DNA of 64,000 bases from Zea mays (lineage: Eukaryota > Streptophyta > Magnoliopsida > Poales > Poaceae): assembly GCF_902167145.1 (NCBI RefSeq), contig NC_050104.1, positions 5,022,001-5,086,000 of the forward strand, in the 5' to 3' direction. Positions 20,216 through 30,782 of this stretch are shown here, piece after piece. The stretch's first letter is position 1; every line of letters starts with the position of its first letter. Below the pieces are notes generated by a model. That model saw only the letters and a program-made list of their open reading frames with translations, made no database searches and had not been told where the DNA came from. A program made the translations under genes and the position numbers.

Positions 20216-21846
20216 GCGAGTCTGAAGATTTTGTTGCTGTTGGAACAAATTTTTTGGGGAATCTGAGGCTCGGGCGATCAAAAAAGAGGGAAGACAAGAA
20301 AAGCCAAGGCGGACAAAACCATGCAATCGGGAAAAGATGGAACATTCTTTTAAAGACAAACAAGACTAAGCGAACAGACACAGAAGTCGACCGTCTCGAA
20401 CAAATCAAAACACCTCGGTAAGCATGCATTATTCCTTCTCTAACTTCCACGAGACGAATCAACCGCCGTGGTAAGTACGCACCGTGACTCCCGCCGGACA
20501 AATCGCTCGCCTCGGTAAGCACAAACCATCTCCTCCCTAACACTACAAGAACCACGGGGCACAACACAACCGGCTATTCCTCAAAGAATATGCCAAAGTA
20601 ATGGTACCCTTCCAAGAGTTGGGCACCATTTCAGGTAAGATGGGATAAGGGGCTGTATAAGCCCCTACAACCCATTAACAACCCAAGGGTCGAAAGCTGG
20701 CCCATCGAAGGGTTCGACACCTGCCCTAGGGCAAAAACTAGAGTGAGGGAAGGAACATATGGGTCCTAACATCCAGTACCACAATGCTCGAGCTATATAA
20801 GAGCATCACATCCCGTGTTTGAGTCCTGACTTCCGACCCATGGCTATTTCCTTGAAGAAAGGCACCAAAGCCCTCGAGGTCAGTCGAACAACCCTAGGAA
20901 CTATAGGAGAGTGGAAGCTAGGATTTTTAATGGTTGATCACTAGCTAGTCCATTGGATTCCTCTAAAAGGGACCGAGCCATCACTTGAATGTACCATTTC
21001 GTAGCTCACTAGACTCCCCACTTCGTACCATCGAGGAAATGTGGAGTCATGATCCAACCCCTCTATCCCAAAGCAAATGAGACACTGATAGAATGATGAT
21101 AAAAAGTCAAAATAACTCTCTGATCGGTCTACCACAACAAGTGGAGGCATAGGGTCAACATCGCAAAGTGATATCGAAAGCACGATCACAAACTGCTTTA
21201 CCCAAAACAAGGACACGTCGAAGGACCCTCTGAATGAATCCGTAGTTCCTTCAGAGGCTCGGGGGCTAGACTCACCGAGTCTGCTCATGTGTCCTCAGCA
21301 AGGGCTAGACAGGAGGAAACCTCTGATGGAGCGCAAGGATCCTCTAGAGGCTTAGGGCTACTGCCATGTGTGGATAGCTCGAGTATGACATAAACCTTTA
21401 AGAACACGTCTTACTATTTCTTGACCCTCGTTAATCGTCCCACTCCACGTCTTCGCTTTGGTCAACCCCCGACCCTCGAGGACCAAGGATAGGATGGGCT
21501 GATCGTAGGTCTCTGTCTCGCCCACCCCCTAATCGCCTGAGAGATAGGGGCTACAACCAGACCCTATATGGACTGACTCGCTCGATGGTCGAGAGTTACG
21601 CCGACCCCTCGAGGATCACATACTTTTGAAAGTCATACTAGTGGACATCTTAGAGATGGTACGAAAGTGCCAAATTGAGATGGGCATGTAGTTTGAATGA
21701 AGGATGGGAGTTAAAAACTAGGCACACATGCTTTAACAACAGGACATTTCGAATGATTATTCTAGGAAGGGTACAAGCTTGCGTTATTAGTATGAAAGAT
21801 GACTGACGCTCAACCACCCCATGAATCGAAGGACAACATGGAGTAC
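20216..21846. other. Unassigned repeat-like DNA, perhaps LTR/leader of another Gypsy element
   Basis: No coding domain recognised. It has a TATA-like GCTATATAAGAGC near 20792 with GC-balanced flanks, and a possible LTR start TGTTGGAACAAATT near 20238. Short repeated phrases such as CCTCGGTAAGCA (20411, 20511) and CTCTAGAGGCT-like words (21330 region) suggest non-coding retrotransposon sequence. Ends could not be fixed because no second copy lies in the window. Confidence 0.35.
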
Positions 21847-23013
21847 TGAAAGTCGCCTAGAGGGGGGGGGGAATAGGCGAAACCTCACATTTATAACTTT
21901 AAACACACACTACAAACTGGGGTTAACGTTAGAGTTAAATTCAAGTCGGAAAGAGAGGGAAGACAAATCAACCAATAATCAAGGCGAGTGAACACGGTGA
22001 TTTGTTTTACCGAGGTTCGGTTCCAAAGAACCTAGTCCCAGTTGAGGAGGTCACAAAGACCGGGTCTATTTCAACCCTTACCCTCTCTCAAACGGTCACT
22101 TAGACCGAGTGAGCCTTCTTCCTTAATCTCACGGGTCACTAAGACCCCGCAAGGACCACCACACACTTGGTGTCTCTTGCCTCACTTACAAAGCACTTGA
22201 GAATAAGAATAGGAATAGAAGAAAGGCAATCCAAGCGACAAGAGCGCAAATGAACACAAAAATCTCTCTCACACAAGCCACTAAGTGTTTGGAATGAATT
22301 TGGGACTCGGAGAGGATTTGATCTTTTGTATTGTGTCTTGGAATGAATGCTAGAGCTCTTGTATTGAATATGATCTTCAGAAAACTTGGATGGATATGAA
22401 TAAGGTGGTTGTGGTGGTTGGGGGTATTTATAGCCTCCAACCACTTTGGTAGCCGTTGGGGAGGGTGCTGGCGATGGGCGCACCGGACAGGCACTGTTCC
22501 TTGTCCGGTGCGCCACCACGTTACCCAACCATTAGGGTTCAGAGCCGAGTTGACCGTTGGAGCTTTGTCCTCTTGCGGCACCGGACAGTCCGGTGCCCCT
22601 CTTATTTCCTACTCTGACTTCTGTCCTGACATTGTTCACCGTGGCAGGTACTTTTGCAGTCGACTGTTGGCGCAGATAGTCGTTGCTCCGCTGGCACACC
22701 GGACAGTCCGGTGAATTATAGCGGAGCACGCCCTGGAATTCTCGAGAGTGGCTGGTTTGAACTTGTAAGGCCTGGTGCATCGGACACAGTCCGATGGCAC
22801 ACCAGACAGTCCGGTGCGCCAATTCTCAGCACACTCAAGTTCTTTGCTCCGTTTCAAATTGTGTCCCTAACTTGAATCTTTTATTGGTTTGTGTTGAACC
22901 TTATGCTCCTGTAATACATGAATTCTAGAACAAACAAGTTAGTCCATGTGTTTGTGTTGACTATCAACCACCAAAAATAATTATAGGAAAAGGTTAACCC
23001 TATTTCCCTTTCA
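21847..23013 (-). mobile_element. 3' LTR of Sirevirus A
   Basis: 1167 bp. Plus-strand TGAAAGTCGCCTAGAGG at the left and CCTATTTCCCTTTCA at the right are the complements of the Sirevirus LTR ends. The polypurine tract lies just right of it (ATCTCCCCCTTTTTGG, minus-strand CCAAAAAGGGGGAGAT), so it is a 3' LTR of a minus-strand element. It carries the CACCGGACAGTCCGGTG palindromes (about 22480-22510, 22580, 22700, 22770-22815) and a reversed TATA box near 22425. Confidence 0.93.
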
Positions 23014-23920
23014 ATCTCCCCCTTTTTGGTGATTGATGCCAACACAAACCGAAGCAAATATAAGGTGCATAAATGTAACTAGTTGGTATTAAGAATGTGC
23101 ATAGGTTACTTGGAGTTAAACCAATTGAAAATCTCATTGAGTATGAATGGATTGCTTTTTCTTTTATTTAACATTTTGGACCACATTTGCACCACTTGTT
23201 TTGTTTTTTGCAAATCCTTTTTGAAAAATCTTTTCAAAGTCTTTCTGCAAATAGTCAAAGGTATAGGAATGATATTGCAAGAAGCAATTATAAGATTTGA
23301 AATTTCTCACCCTGTTTCAAATGCTTTTCCTTTGACTTAATAAAACTCCCCTTGAATGAGAGGGTTTTGAGATGGATATCAATTTGAAAATTTTCTTTCA
23401 CAAATCAAGTGAAACATGGATACCAATTGATATTAGTTACTAATTTGGGAAAACATCAATTGAAATAGATACCAATAGAAAGTTGCCATGAAATAGATAC
23501 CAATGTGAAAAATATCAATTAAAACTTCATTTCGATTTTTTTAAAATGGTGGTGCGGTCCTTTTGCTTTGGGCTTAATACTCTCTCCCCTTTGGCATTAA
23601 TCGCCAAAAACAGAGAATTTGAGAGCCTCGTAATATTTTCTCCCCCATTGGTAAAGGAAATACGAGTGAAAGATTATACCAATTGAGAGTTTGCGGAATA
23701 CCAACAAAGGGGTAAATGATACCGTTAGAGTTGAGTGGAAGCCTTGTCTTTGTCGAATACTCCATTTCCCTTTCAATCTAAGACTAATCACAAAGATATT
23801 CTTGACAGCACATTAGTCTTAGCCTTGGCACAAGAATAATAAGAAATATGCATTTGTACCAAATGAAAGAGATATGATCAAAGGTATATAAGTGAGCTAT
23901 GTGTGCAATGTTTCAATCAA
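23014..23920 (-). other. 3' non-coding region of Sirevirus A with several polypurine tracts
   Basis: Minus-strand purine tracts occur at 23015-23030, about 23344, 23580 and 23640 (AAAAAGGGGGAG, AAGGGGAG, AAGGGGAGAG and TGGGGGAG). Multiple tracts in a long 3' region are a Sirevirus feature. No gene is present. Confidence 0.75.
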
Positions 23921-25344
23921 AATTCTGAGAATCGAGTATATTTAGCTCATTCCTAAGTTTACTGAAGGTTTTCTCATCTAGTGGCTTGGTAAAGATATCG
24001 GCTAATTGGTTTTGAGTGTTAACATAAGCAATTTCGATATCCCCTTTTGCTGGTGATTTCTCAGAAAGTGATACCGAATGTCTATGTTCTTAGTGCGGCT
24101 GCGTTCGACGGGATTATTCGCCATACGGATTGCAGTCTCATTATCACATAGGAGAGGGACTTTGCTCAATTTGTAGCCATAGTCCTTGAGGGTTTGCCTC
24201 ATCCAAAGTAATTGTGCGCAACAATGGCCTGCGGCAATGTACTCGGCCTCGGCGGTGGGAAGAGCTACTGAGTTTTGTTTCTTTGAAGCCCATGACACCA
24301 GGGATCTCCCCAGAAACTGACAAGTCGCTGATGTGCTCTTTCTATCAATTTTACACCCTGCCCAATCGGCATCGGAATATCCTATTAAATCAAAAGTGGA
24401 TCCCTTGGGGTACCAAAGCCGAAACTTAGGAGTGTAAAGTAAGTACCTCATGATTCTCTTCATGGCCCTAAGGTGAACTTCCTTAGGGTCTACCTGGAAC
24501 CTTGCACACATGCATACAGAAAGCATAATGTCCGGTCGAGATGCACATAAGTAGAGTAAAGATCCTATCATCGACCTGCATACCTTTTGATCTACGGATT
24601 TACCTCCCGTGTCGAGGTCGAGATGCCCATTAGTTCCCTCGGTGTCTTGATGGGTTTTCCATCCTTCATTCCAAACTTCTTAAGTATGTCTTGAATGTAC
24701 TTTGTTTGACTGATGAAGGTGCCCTCTTGGAGTTGCTTGATTTGAAATCCAAGAAAATACTTCAACTCCCCCATCATAGACATCTCAAAATTTTGTATCA
24801 TGATCCTACTAAACTCTTCACAAGTTGACTTGTTAGTAGACCTAAATATAATATCATCAACATAAATTTGGCATACAAACAAGTCTTTGCAACAGTTTTA
24901 GTAAAGAGAGTAGGATCTGCTTTGCCGACTTTGAACCCATTAGTGATAAGGAAATATCGCAGGCATTCATACCATGCTCTTGGGGCTTGCTTGAGCCCAT
25001 AATGCACCTTTGAGAGTTTATACACATGATTAGGGTACTCACTATCTTCAAAGCCGTGAGGTTGCTCAACATAGACATCTTCCTTGATGGGTCCATTGAG
25101 GAATGCACTTTTCACGTCCATTTGATATAGCTTAAAGCCATGGTAAGTAGCATAGGCAAGTAATATTCGAATTGACTCAAGCCTAGCTATGGGTGCATAA
25201 GTTTCATCAAAGTCCAAACCTTCGACTTGTGAATAACCTTTAGCCATAAGTCAGGCTTTGTTTATTGTCACCACACGATGCTCATCTTGCTTGTTGCGGA
25301 ATACCCACTTGGTACCTACAACATTTTGATTAGGACATGGAACT
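23921..25344 (-). pseudogene. Sirevirus A RT-RNase H, broken 3' half
   Basis: Read leftward from 25344: start of RT (QNVVGTKWVF), a stop before [12 protein letters not shown] near 25250, then [17 protein letters not shown] and YVDDIIF. A G-to-R change follows the YVDD block. RNase H has [18 protein letters not shown] and CDNETAIRM. There are several frameshifts (about 24870 and 24590) and the end of RNase H is out of frame after 24002. The upstream half of the same gene lies at 60127-61681, beyond the Sirevirus B insertion. Confidence 0.92.
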
Positions 25345-25349
25345 AAATG
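25345..25349. repeat. Target duplication of Sirevirus B, left copy
   Basis: AAATG, matched by AAATG at 60122-60126. Both lie in the same RT codons of Sirevirus A, which proves B inserted into A. Confidence 0.95.
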
Positions 25350-26520
25350 TGAAAGGGAAATAGGGTCAAACCTTTTCCTAAATGATTTTGGTGGTTGAAA
25401 TGCCCAACACAAATAATTGGACTAACTAGTTTGCTCTAGATTATATATTCTACAGGTGCTAAAGGTTCAACACAAACCAATAAAAAGATCCAAGTTAGGG
25501 TTCAAAAGAAAGGAGCAAAAGAAACTGAAAAGAACCCTGGTCTGGCGCACCGTACTGTCCGGTGTGCCACCGTACAGTGTCCGGTGCACCAGGGTGGATT
25601 GACCTCAAACTCTTCACATTTGGGTTTCTCCAGGCGCACTCCGCTATAATTCACCAGACTGTCCGGTGCACCAAGCGGAGCAACGGCTATCAGCGCAACG
25701 GTCGACTGCACAATGCCCTGACAGAGCTACAGTTCGTGGCAGAAGTTAGAGCAGCCGCCAGAGGCGCACCGAACAGTGAACAATGCCTGTCCGATGTGGC
25801 ACCGGACTGTCCGGTGCACCAAGATGTCAGAGCTCCAACGGTCGAAACCGTCAGAACCCTAACAGTTGGGTGACGTGGCTGGCGCACCGGACTGTCCGGT
25901 GCGCCCATCGACAGCAGCCCTCCCCAACAGCTGTTTTGGTGGTTGGGGCTATAAATACCCAACCACCTCTATTCAAGATATCCAAGCATTCACTACTCCT
26001 CATTCAATACAAGAGCAATACACAACACTCTAAGACACAAATCAAAGCCTCCGATCAAATCAAAGTCCATAATTCAACTCTAGTTTTTAGGACTTGTGAG
26101 AAGATCGACTTGTGTTCTTTTGTTGCTCTTGTTGCTTGGTTGGCTTTCTTCTTTCTCTCATTCTTACTTTCAAAGCCTAGTAAGCGAAGCAAGAGACACC
26201 AATTGTGTGCTGGTCCTTGCGGGGTCTAGGTGACCCGGGAAATCAAGGAAGGAAGCTCACTCGGTCTAGGTGACCGTTTGAGAGAGGGAAAGAGTTGAAA
26301 GAGACCCGATCTTTGTGACCACCTCAACGAGGAGTAGGTTTGCAAGAACCGAACCTTGGTAAAACAAATCACTGTGTCATCCGCTTTATTTCTTGGTTGA
26401 TTTGTTTTCCCCCTCTCTCTCGGACTCGGTTTTTATTCTAACCGCTAACCCCGGCTTGTAGTTGTGTTTAAAGTTGTAAATTTCAGTTTCCGCCTATCCA
26501 CCCCCTCTAGGCGACTTTCA
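25350..26520 (+). repeat. 5' LTR of Sirevirus B
   Basis: 1171 bp. Palindromes on a CACCGGACTGTCCGGTG pattern lie at about 25545-25590, 25655-25675, 25800-25820 and 25885-25905. The TATA box TATAAATA is at 25950. It differs from the 3' LTR by a ~21-bp palindrome unit (present near 33620, absent near 25660) and scattered substitutions. Confidence 0.95.
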
Positions 26521-26522
26521 AT

Positions 26523-26534
26523 TGGTATCAGAGC
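26523..26534 (+). other. Primer binding site of Sirevirus B
   Basis: TGGTATCAGAGC, two bases after the LTR end, is the exact complement of the plant initiator Met tRNA 3' end. Confidence 0.95.
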
Positions 26535-26568
26535 CCGGTGCTTCACTAGAGTCTAACCACTCGAAGTG

Positions 26569-28836
26569 ATGTCAGGAGATCACGCCAAGAGGGAGATCGT
26601 GACCGGCGGTGACAAGTACGCAAGCTCAGGAAGAACTCACTCGAGGGATTCCGGCCACAAGCACAAGGAGGAATCCTCTTCCTCCATCAAGTCACAACGG
26701 AGAGGTGACAAGAAGAAGAAGATGAAGAAAGTGGTCTACTACGAGACTGCCTTTTCGTCACCCTCCACCTCTGGTTCCGAATCGCCGTCCGTCACTTCTA
26801 AGCGCCATGAGCGCAAGAAGTTTAGTAAGATCCCCTTACGCTATCCTCGCATTTCCAAACACACTCCTTTACTTTCCGTCCCATTAGGCAAATCACCGAT
26901 TTTTGACAGTGAATATTATTGTATGTGGAGTGATAAAATGTGGCATCATCTAACCTCACTCCACTCTAGCATTTGGAAAATTGTTGAGTTTGGAGCGCAG
27001 GTACCATCCGTGGGGGATGATGCATATGATTCGGACGAGGTCACCCAAATCCGACACTTTGACTCCCAAGCCACCACTATGCTCCTCGCCTCTTTATGTC
27101 GAGAGGAGTATAACAAGGTGCAAGGGCTAAAAAGTGCCAAGGAGATTTGGGACGTGCTAAAGACCGCACACGAAGGAGATGAGGTGACCAAGATCACCAA
27201 GCGGGAGACGATCGAGGGGGAGCTCGGTCGATTCATCCTCAACCAAGGAGAGGAGCCACAAGACATGTATAACCGGCTCAAGACCTTGGTGAACCAAGTG
27301 CGCAACCTCGGGAGCACCAAATGGGATGACCATGAAATGGTCAAGGTTATTCTAAGATCACTTGTTTTTCGCAATCCTACACAAGTTCAATTAATTCATG
27401 GTGATCCTAGATATAAGCTAATGTCTCCTGAGGAGGTTATAGGAAAGTTTGTGAGCTTTGAGTTGATGATCAAAGGCTCCAAACAAATTGTCGAGCAAGG
27501 TGGCACCTCCACACCCGAGGTGCAACCCGTCGCATCCAAAGCGACGGAGGAGAAGAAAGAAGAGTCTACATCAAGTAGGCTCCCTATCGACGCCTCCAAG
27601 CTCGACAACGAGGAAATGGCGCTCATCATCAAGAGTTTTCGTCAAATCCTCAAGCAAAGGAGGGGGAAGGATTATAAACCCCGCTCCAAGAAAGTTTGCT
27701 ACAAGTGTGGTAAGCCCGGTCATTTTATTGCTAAATGTCCATTATCAAGTGATAGTGACAGGGGCGACGCCAAGAAGGGAAGGAGGAAGGAAAAGAAGTA
27801 CTACAAGAAGAAGGGCGGCGATGCCCACGTGTGTCGGGAATGGGATTCCGACGAAAGCACCACCGACTCCTCCTCCGACGAGGACGCCGCCAACATCGCC
27901 GTCACCAAAGGCATCCTCTTCCCAAACGTCAGCCATAAGTGTCTTATGGCAAAGGACAGCAAGAAAAAGAAGGTACAAGCTAGAACCACCCCCAAGTATA
28001 CTACATCTAGTGATGATGGTAGTTCTAGTGATGATGAAGATAATTTGCTTACCCTTTTTGTCAACTTAAACATGCAACAAAAAGAAAAATTAAATGAATT
28101 GATAGGAGCTATTCATGAGAAGGATGAACTCTTGGATAGCCAAGAGGAATTTCTTATTAAGGAAAACAAAAAGCATGTTAAAGTTAAAAATGCTTATGCT
28201 CAGGAAGTAGAGAAAAATGAAAATTTATCTAAGGAGCTTAGCATTTGCCAGGACACTATCTCTAACCTTAGAACCGAAAATAACAAATTAATTGCTAAGG
28301 TTGAGAAATTAAATGTTTGTGATGATTCTCTTATCAACCTTAAAAATGATAATGCTAGTATGATTGCTAAGATTGACAAGTTGAATGAATCACTCTCTTG
28401 CCTTAAGATTGAGAAAAATAAATTAATTTCTAAGGCTAAAGATTTAAATGTTTGCAATGTTTCTATTTCCAATCTTAGAAATGAAAATGCAATGTTACAT
28501 GCTAAGATTGATGAATTAAATGCTTGCAAACCTTCTACATCTAGTGTTGATCATGTTTCTATTTGTACTAGATGTAGAGATATTAATATTGATGCTATCC
28601 ATGATCACCTAGCTTTAATTAAAGAACAAAATGATCACATAGCTCAATTAACTGCTAAAATTAATGAGCATGATATAGAAAATGATAAAATTTTAAATTT
28701 GCTAGAAGCATGCTCTATAATGGGAGACGCCCTGGCGTTAAGGATGGCATTGGCTTCTAACAGCGAGACAATATCAAGCTTAATGCCCCTAAAAGATTGT
28801 CCAATTTTGGGGCAAGGCTCCCATGGCACAGGATAA
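26569..28836 (+). CDS. Sirevirus B Gag with coiled-coil tail
   Basis: About 755 residues from ATG 26569 (an in-frame GTG lies one codon earlier). The N-terminus is basic and Ser-rich (SSSIKSQRRGDKKKKMKK), then the UBN2-type Copia Gag (about residues 105-300, EYYCMWSDKMW to FRNPTQVQL). The zinc knuckle CYKCGKPGHFIAKCP starts at 27698. An acidic Ser-rich linker follows, then a long coiled coil (about residues 480-715) of repeats near 27 residues on the pattern NLRxENxxLxAKIDxLNxC. It forms the virus-like particle and packages the RNA. The long coiled-coil tail is typical of Sirevirus Gag. The frame ends at 28836 by a shift near 28800-28830, after which the next part continues in another frame. 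Confidence 0.92.
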   Translation: MSGDHAKREIVTGGDKYASSGRTHSRDSGHKHKEESSSSIKSQRRGDKKKKMKKVVYYETAFSSPSTSGSESPSVTSKRHERKKFSKIPLRYPRISKHTPLLSVPLGKSPIFDSEYYCMWSDKMWHHLTSLHSSIWKIVEFGAQVPSVGDDAYDSDEVTQIRHFDSQATTMLLASLCREEYNKVQGLKSAKEIWDVLKTAHEGDEVTKITKRETIEGELGRFILNQGEEPQDMYNRLKTLVNQVRNLGSTKWDDHEMVKVILRSLVFRNPTQVQLIHGDPRYKLMSPEEVIGKFVSFELMIKGSKQIVEQGGTSTPEVQPVASKATEEKKEESTSSRLPIDASKLDNEEMALIIKSFRQILKQRRGKDYKPRSKKVCYKCGKPGHFIAKCPLSSDSDRGDAKKGRRKEKKYYKKKGGDAHVCREWDSDESTTDSSSDEDAANIAVTKGILFPNVSHKCLMAKDSKKKKVQARTTPKYTTSSDDGSSSDDEDNLLTLFVNLNMQQKEKLNELIGAIHEKDELLDSQEEFLIKENKKHVKVKNAYAQEVEKNENLSKELSICQDTISNLRTENNKLIAKVEKLNVCDDSLINLKNDNASMIAKIDKLNESLSCLKIEKNKLISKAKDLNVCNVSISNLRNENAMLHAKIDELNACKPSTSSVDHVSICTRCRDINIDAIHDHLALIKEQNDHIAQLTAKINEHDIENDKILNLLEACSIMGDALALRMALASNSETISSLMPLKDCPILGQGSHGTG

Positions 28837-29197
28837 CGAGGGTTACATTTTATATACTGCTGGTTATCCTGAGCACAAAATTAGGAGAATTCATTCTAGA
28901 AAGTCTCATTTTGGTTCTCATCATGCTTTTATGTATAAGAATGAGACATCTAGTTCTAGGCATTCTACCCATGTTAAAATGCCTAAAAAGAAATCTCCTA
29001 TTGCATCAAATGAGCCTAATGTTTCATTTAAGACTTTTGATGCTTTCTATGTTTTAACTAACAAATCAGGCAAAGTAGTTGCCAAATATGTTGGGGGCAA
29101 ACACAAGGGCTCCAAGAATTGTGTTTGGGTACCCAAGGTGCTTGTTTCTAATGTCAATGGACCCAAGACCGTTTGGTTACCTAAGAACAAGGCCTAA
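28823..29197 (+). pseudogene. Gag-protease linker of Sirevirus B, frameshifted
   Basis: Continues the protein after Gag in a different frame (NEGYILYTAGYPEH onward), ending at a TAA at 29195-29197 just before the protease. It contains SNEPNVSFKTFDAFYVLTNK and KHKGSKNCVWVPK, a conserved Sirevirus linker. Whether the shift is damage or the normal gag/pol junction cannot be decided from one copy. Confidence 0.75.
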
Positions 29198-29203
29198 ACT
29201 TGT

Positions 29204-30782
29204 TTTGTAGGTTTATGCATCCGGAGGCTCAAGTTGGATAATTGATAGCGGGTGCACAAACTACATGACAGGGGAGAAAAGAATGTTCTCCTCCTACGAG
29301 AAAAACGATGATCCCTAAAGAGCTATCACATTCGGGGATGGAAATCAAGGTTTGGTCAAAGGACTTGGTAAAATTGCTATATTACCTGACCACTCTATTT
29401 CCAATGTTTTTCTTGTAGATTCTTTAGATTACAATTTGCTTTCTGTTTCTCAATTATGCAAAATGGGTTACAACTGTCTTTTTACGGATATAGGTGTTAC
29501 TGTTTTTAGAAGAAGTGATGATTCAGTAGCATTTAAGGGAGTATTAGAGGGTCAGCTATACTTAGTTGATTTTAATAGAGCTAAACTCGATACTTGCTTA
29601 ATAGCTAAGACTAATATGGGTTGGCTCTGGCATCGCCGACTAGCCCATGTTGGGATGAAGAATTTTCACAAACTTCTAAAGGGAGAACACATTTTGGGAC
29701 TAACCAATGTTCATTTCGAGAAAGACAGGGTTTGTAGCGTATGCCAAGCAGGGAAGCAAGTTGGTACCCATCATCCACACAAGAAGATCATGACGACCGA
29801 CAGGCCGCTTGAGCTACTCCACATGGATTTATTCGGCCCAATCGCTTATATAAGCATCAGCGGGAGTAAGTATTGTCTTGTAATTGTGGATGATTATTCT
29901 CGCTTCACTTGGGTATTCTTTTTGCAGGAAAAATCTCAAACCCAAGAGACTTTAAAGGGATTCTTGAGACGGGCTCAAAATGAGTTCGGATTAAGAATCA
30001 AAAAGATAAGAAGCGACAACGGGACGGAGTTCAAGAACTTTCAAATTGAAGGCTTTCTTGAGGAAGAGGGCATCAAGCATGAGTTCTCTTCTCCCTATAC
30101 ACCTCAACAAAATGGTGTAGTGGAAAGTAAGAATAGAACTCTACTTGACATGGCGAGGACCATACTTGATGAGTATAAGACTTCGGACCGGTTTTGGGCG
30201 GAAGCAATCAACACTGCTTGCTACTCCATCAACCGGCTCTACCTTCACCGAATCCTCAATAAGACATCATATGAACTCCTCACTGGTAAAAAGCCCAATG
30301 TTTCATATTTTAGAGTCTTTGGTAGCAAATGCTTTATTCTTGTTAAAAGAGGTAGAAAATCTAAATTTGCTCCTAAGGTTGTAGAAGGCTTTTTACTTGG
30401 TTATGACTCAAACACAAGGGCATATATAGTCTTCAACAAATCCACTGGATTAGTTGAGGTTTCTTGTGACATTGTGTTTGATGAGACTAATGGCTCTCAA
30501 GAAGATCAAGTTGATCTTGATGAGCTAGATGATGAAGAGGCTCCGTGCGTCGCGCTAAGGAACATGTCCATTGGGGATGTGTGTCCTATGGAATCCGAAG
30601 AGCCTCCACAAGCACAAGATCAACCATCTTCTTCCATGCAAGCATCTCCACCAACCCAAGATGAGGATCAAGCTCAAGTTGATGATGATGAAGATCAAGA
30701 AGATGAGCCACCTCAAGATGAGGACAATGATCAAGGGGGAGATGATAATGATCAAGAAAAAGAAGATGATCAAGAAGTATAG
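29204..30782 (+). pseudogene. Sirevirus B protease and integrase
   Basis: The protease active site IIDSGCTNYM starts near 29241. A TAA stop at 29316-29318 breaks the protease, then the frame is open from 29319 to a TAG at 30780-30782. Integrase HHCC lies at about 29625-29755 (HRRLAHVGM, CSVCQAGKQ). The catalytic core has HMDLFGP (about 29821), RSDNGTEF (about 30012) and VVESKNR (30118), so D, D and E are kept. An acidic linker rich in DEDQ follows (30600-30780). Sirevirus A has a Gln codon where the TAG lies. Confidence 0.9.

Noticed and set aside
20202..20567. 121-codon minus-strand frame as a host gene
   Set aside because: No domain or conserved motif and it crosses the edge of the Gypsy integrase fragment.
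22139..22822. Overlapping frames of 96-131 codons in Sirevirus LTRs (also 2801-3433, 4213-4806, 25502-26229, 33422-34133)
   Set aside because: All lie in non-coding LTR sequence, and similar translations recur only because the LTRs are copies.
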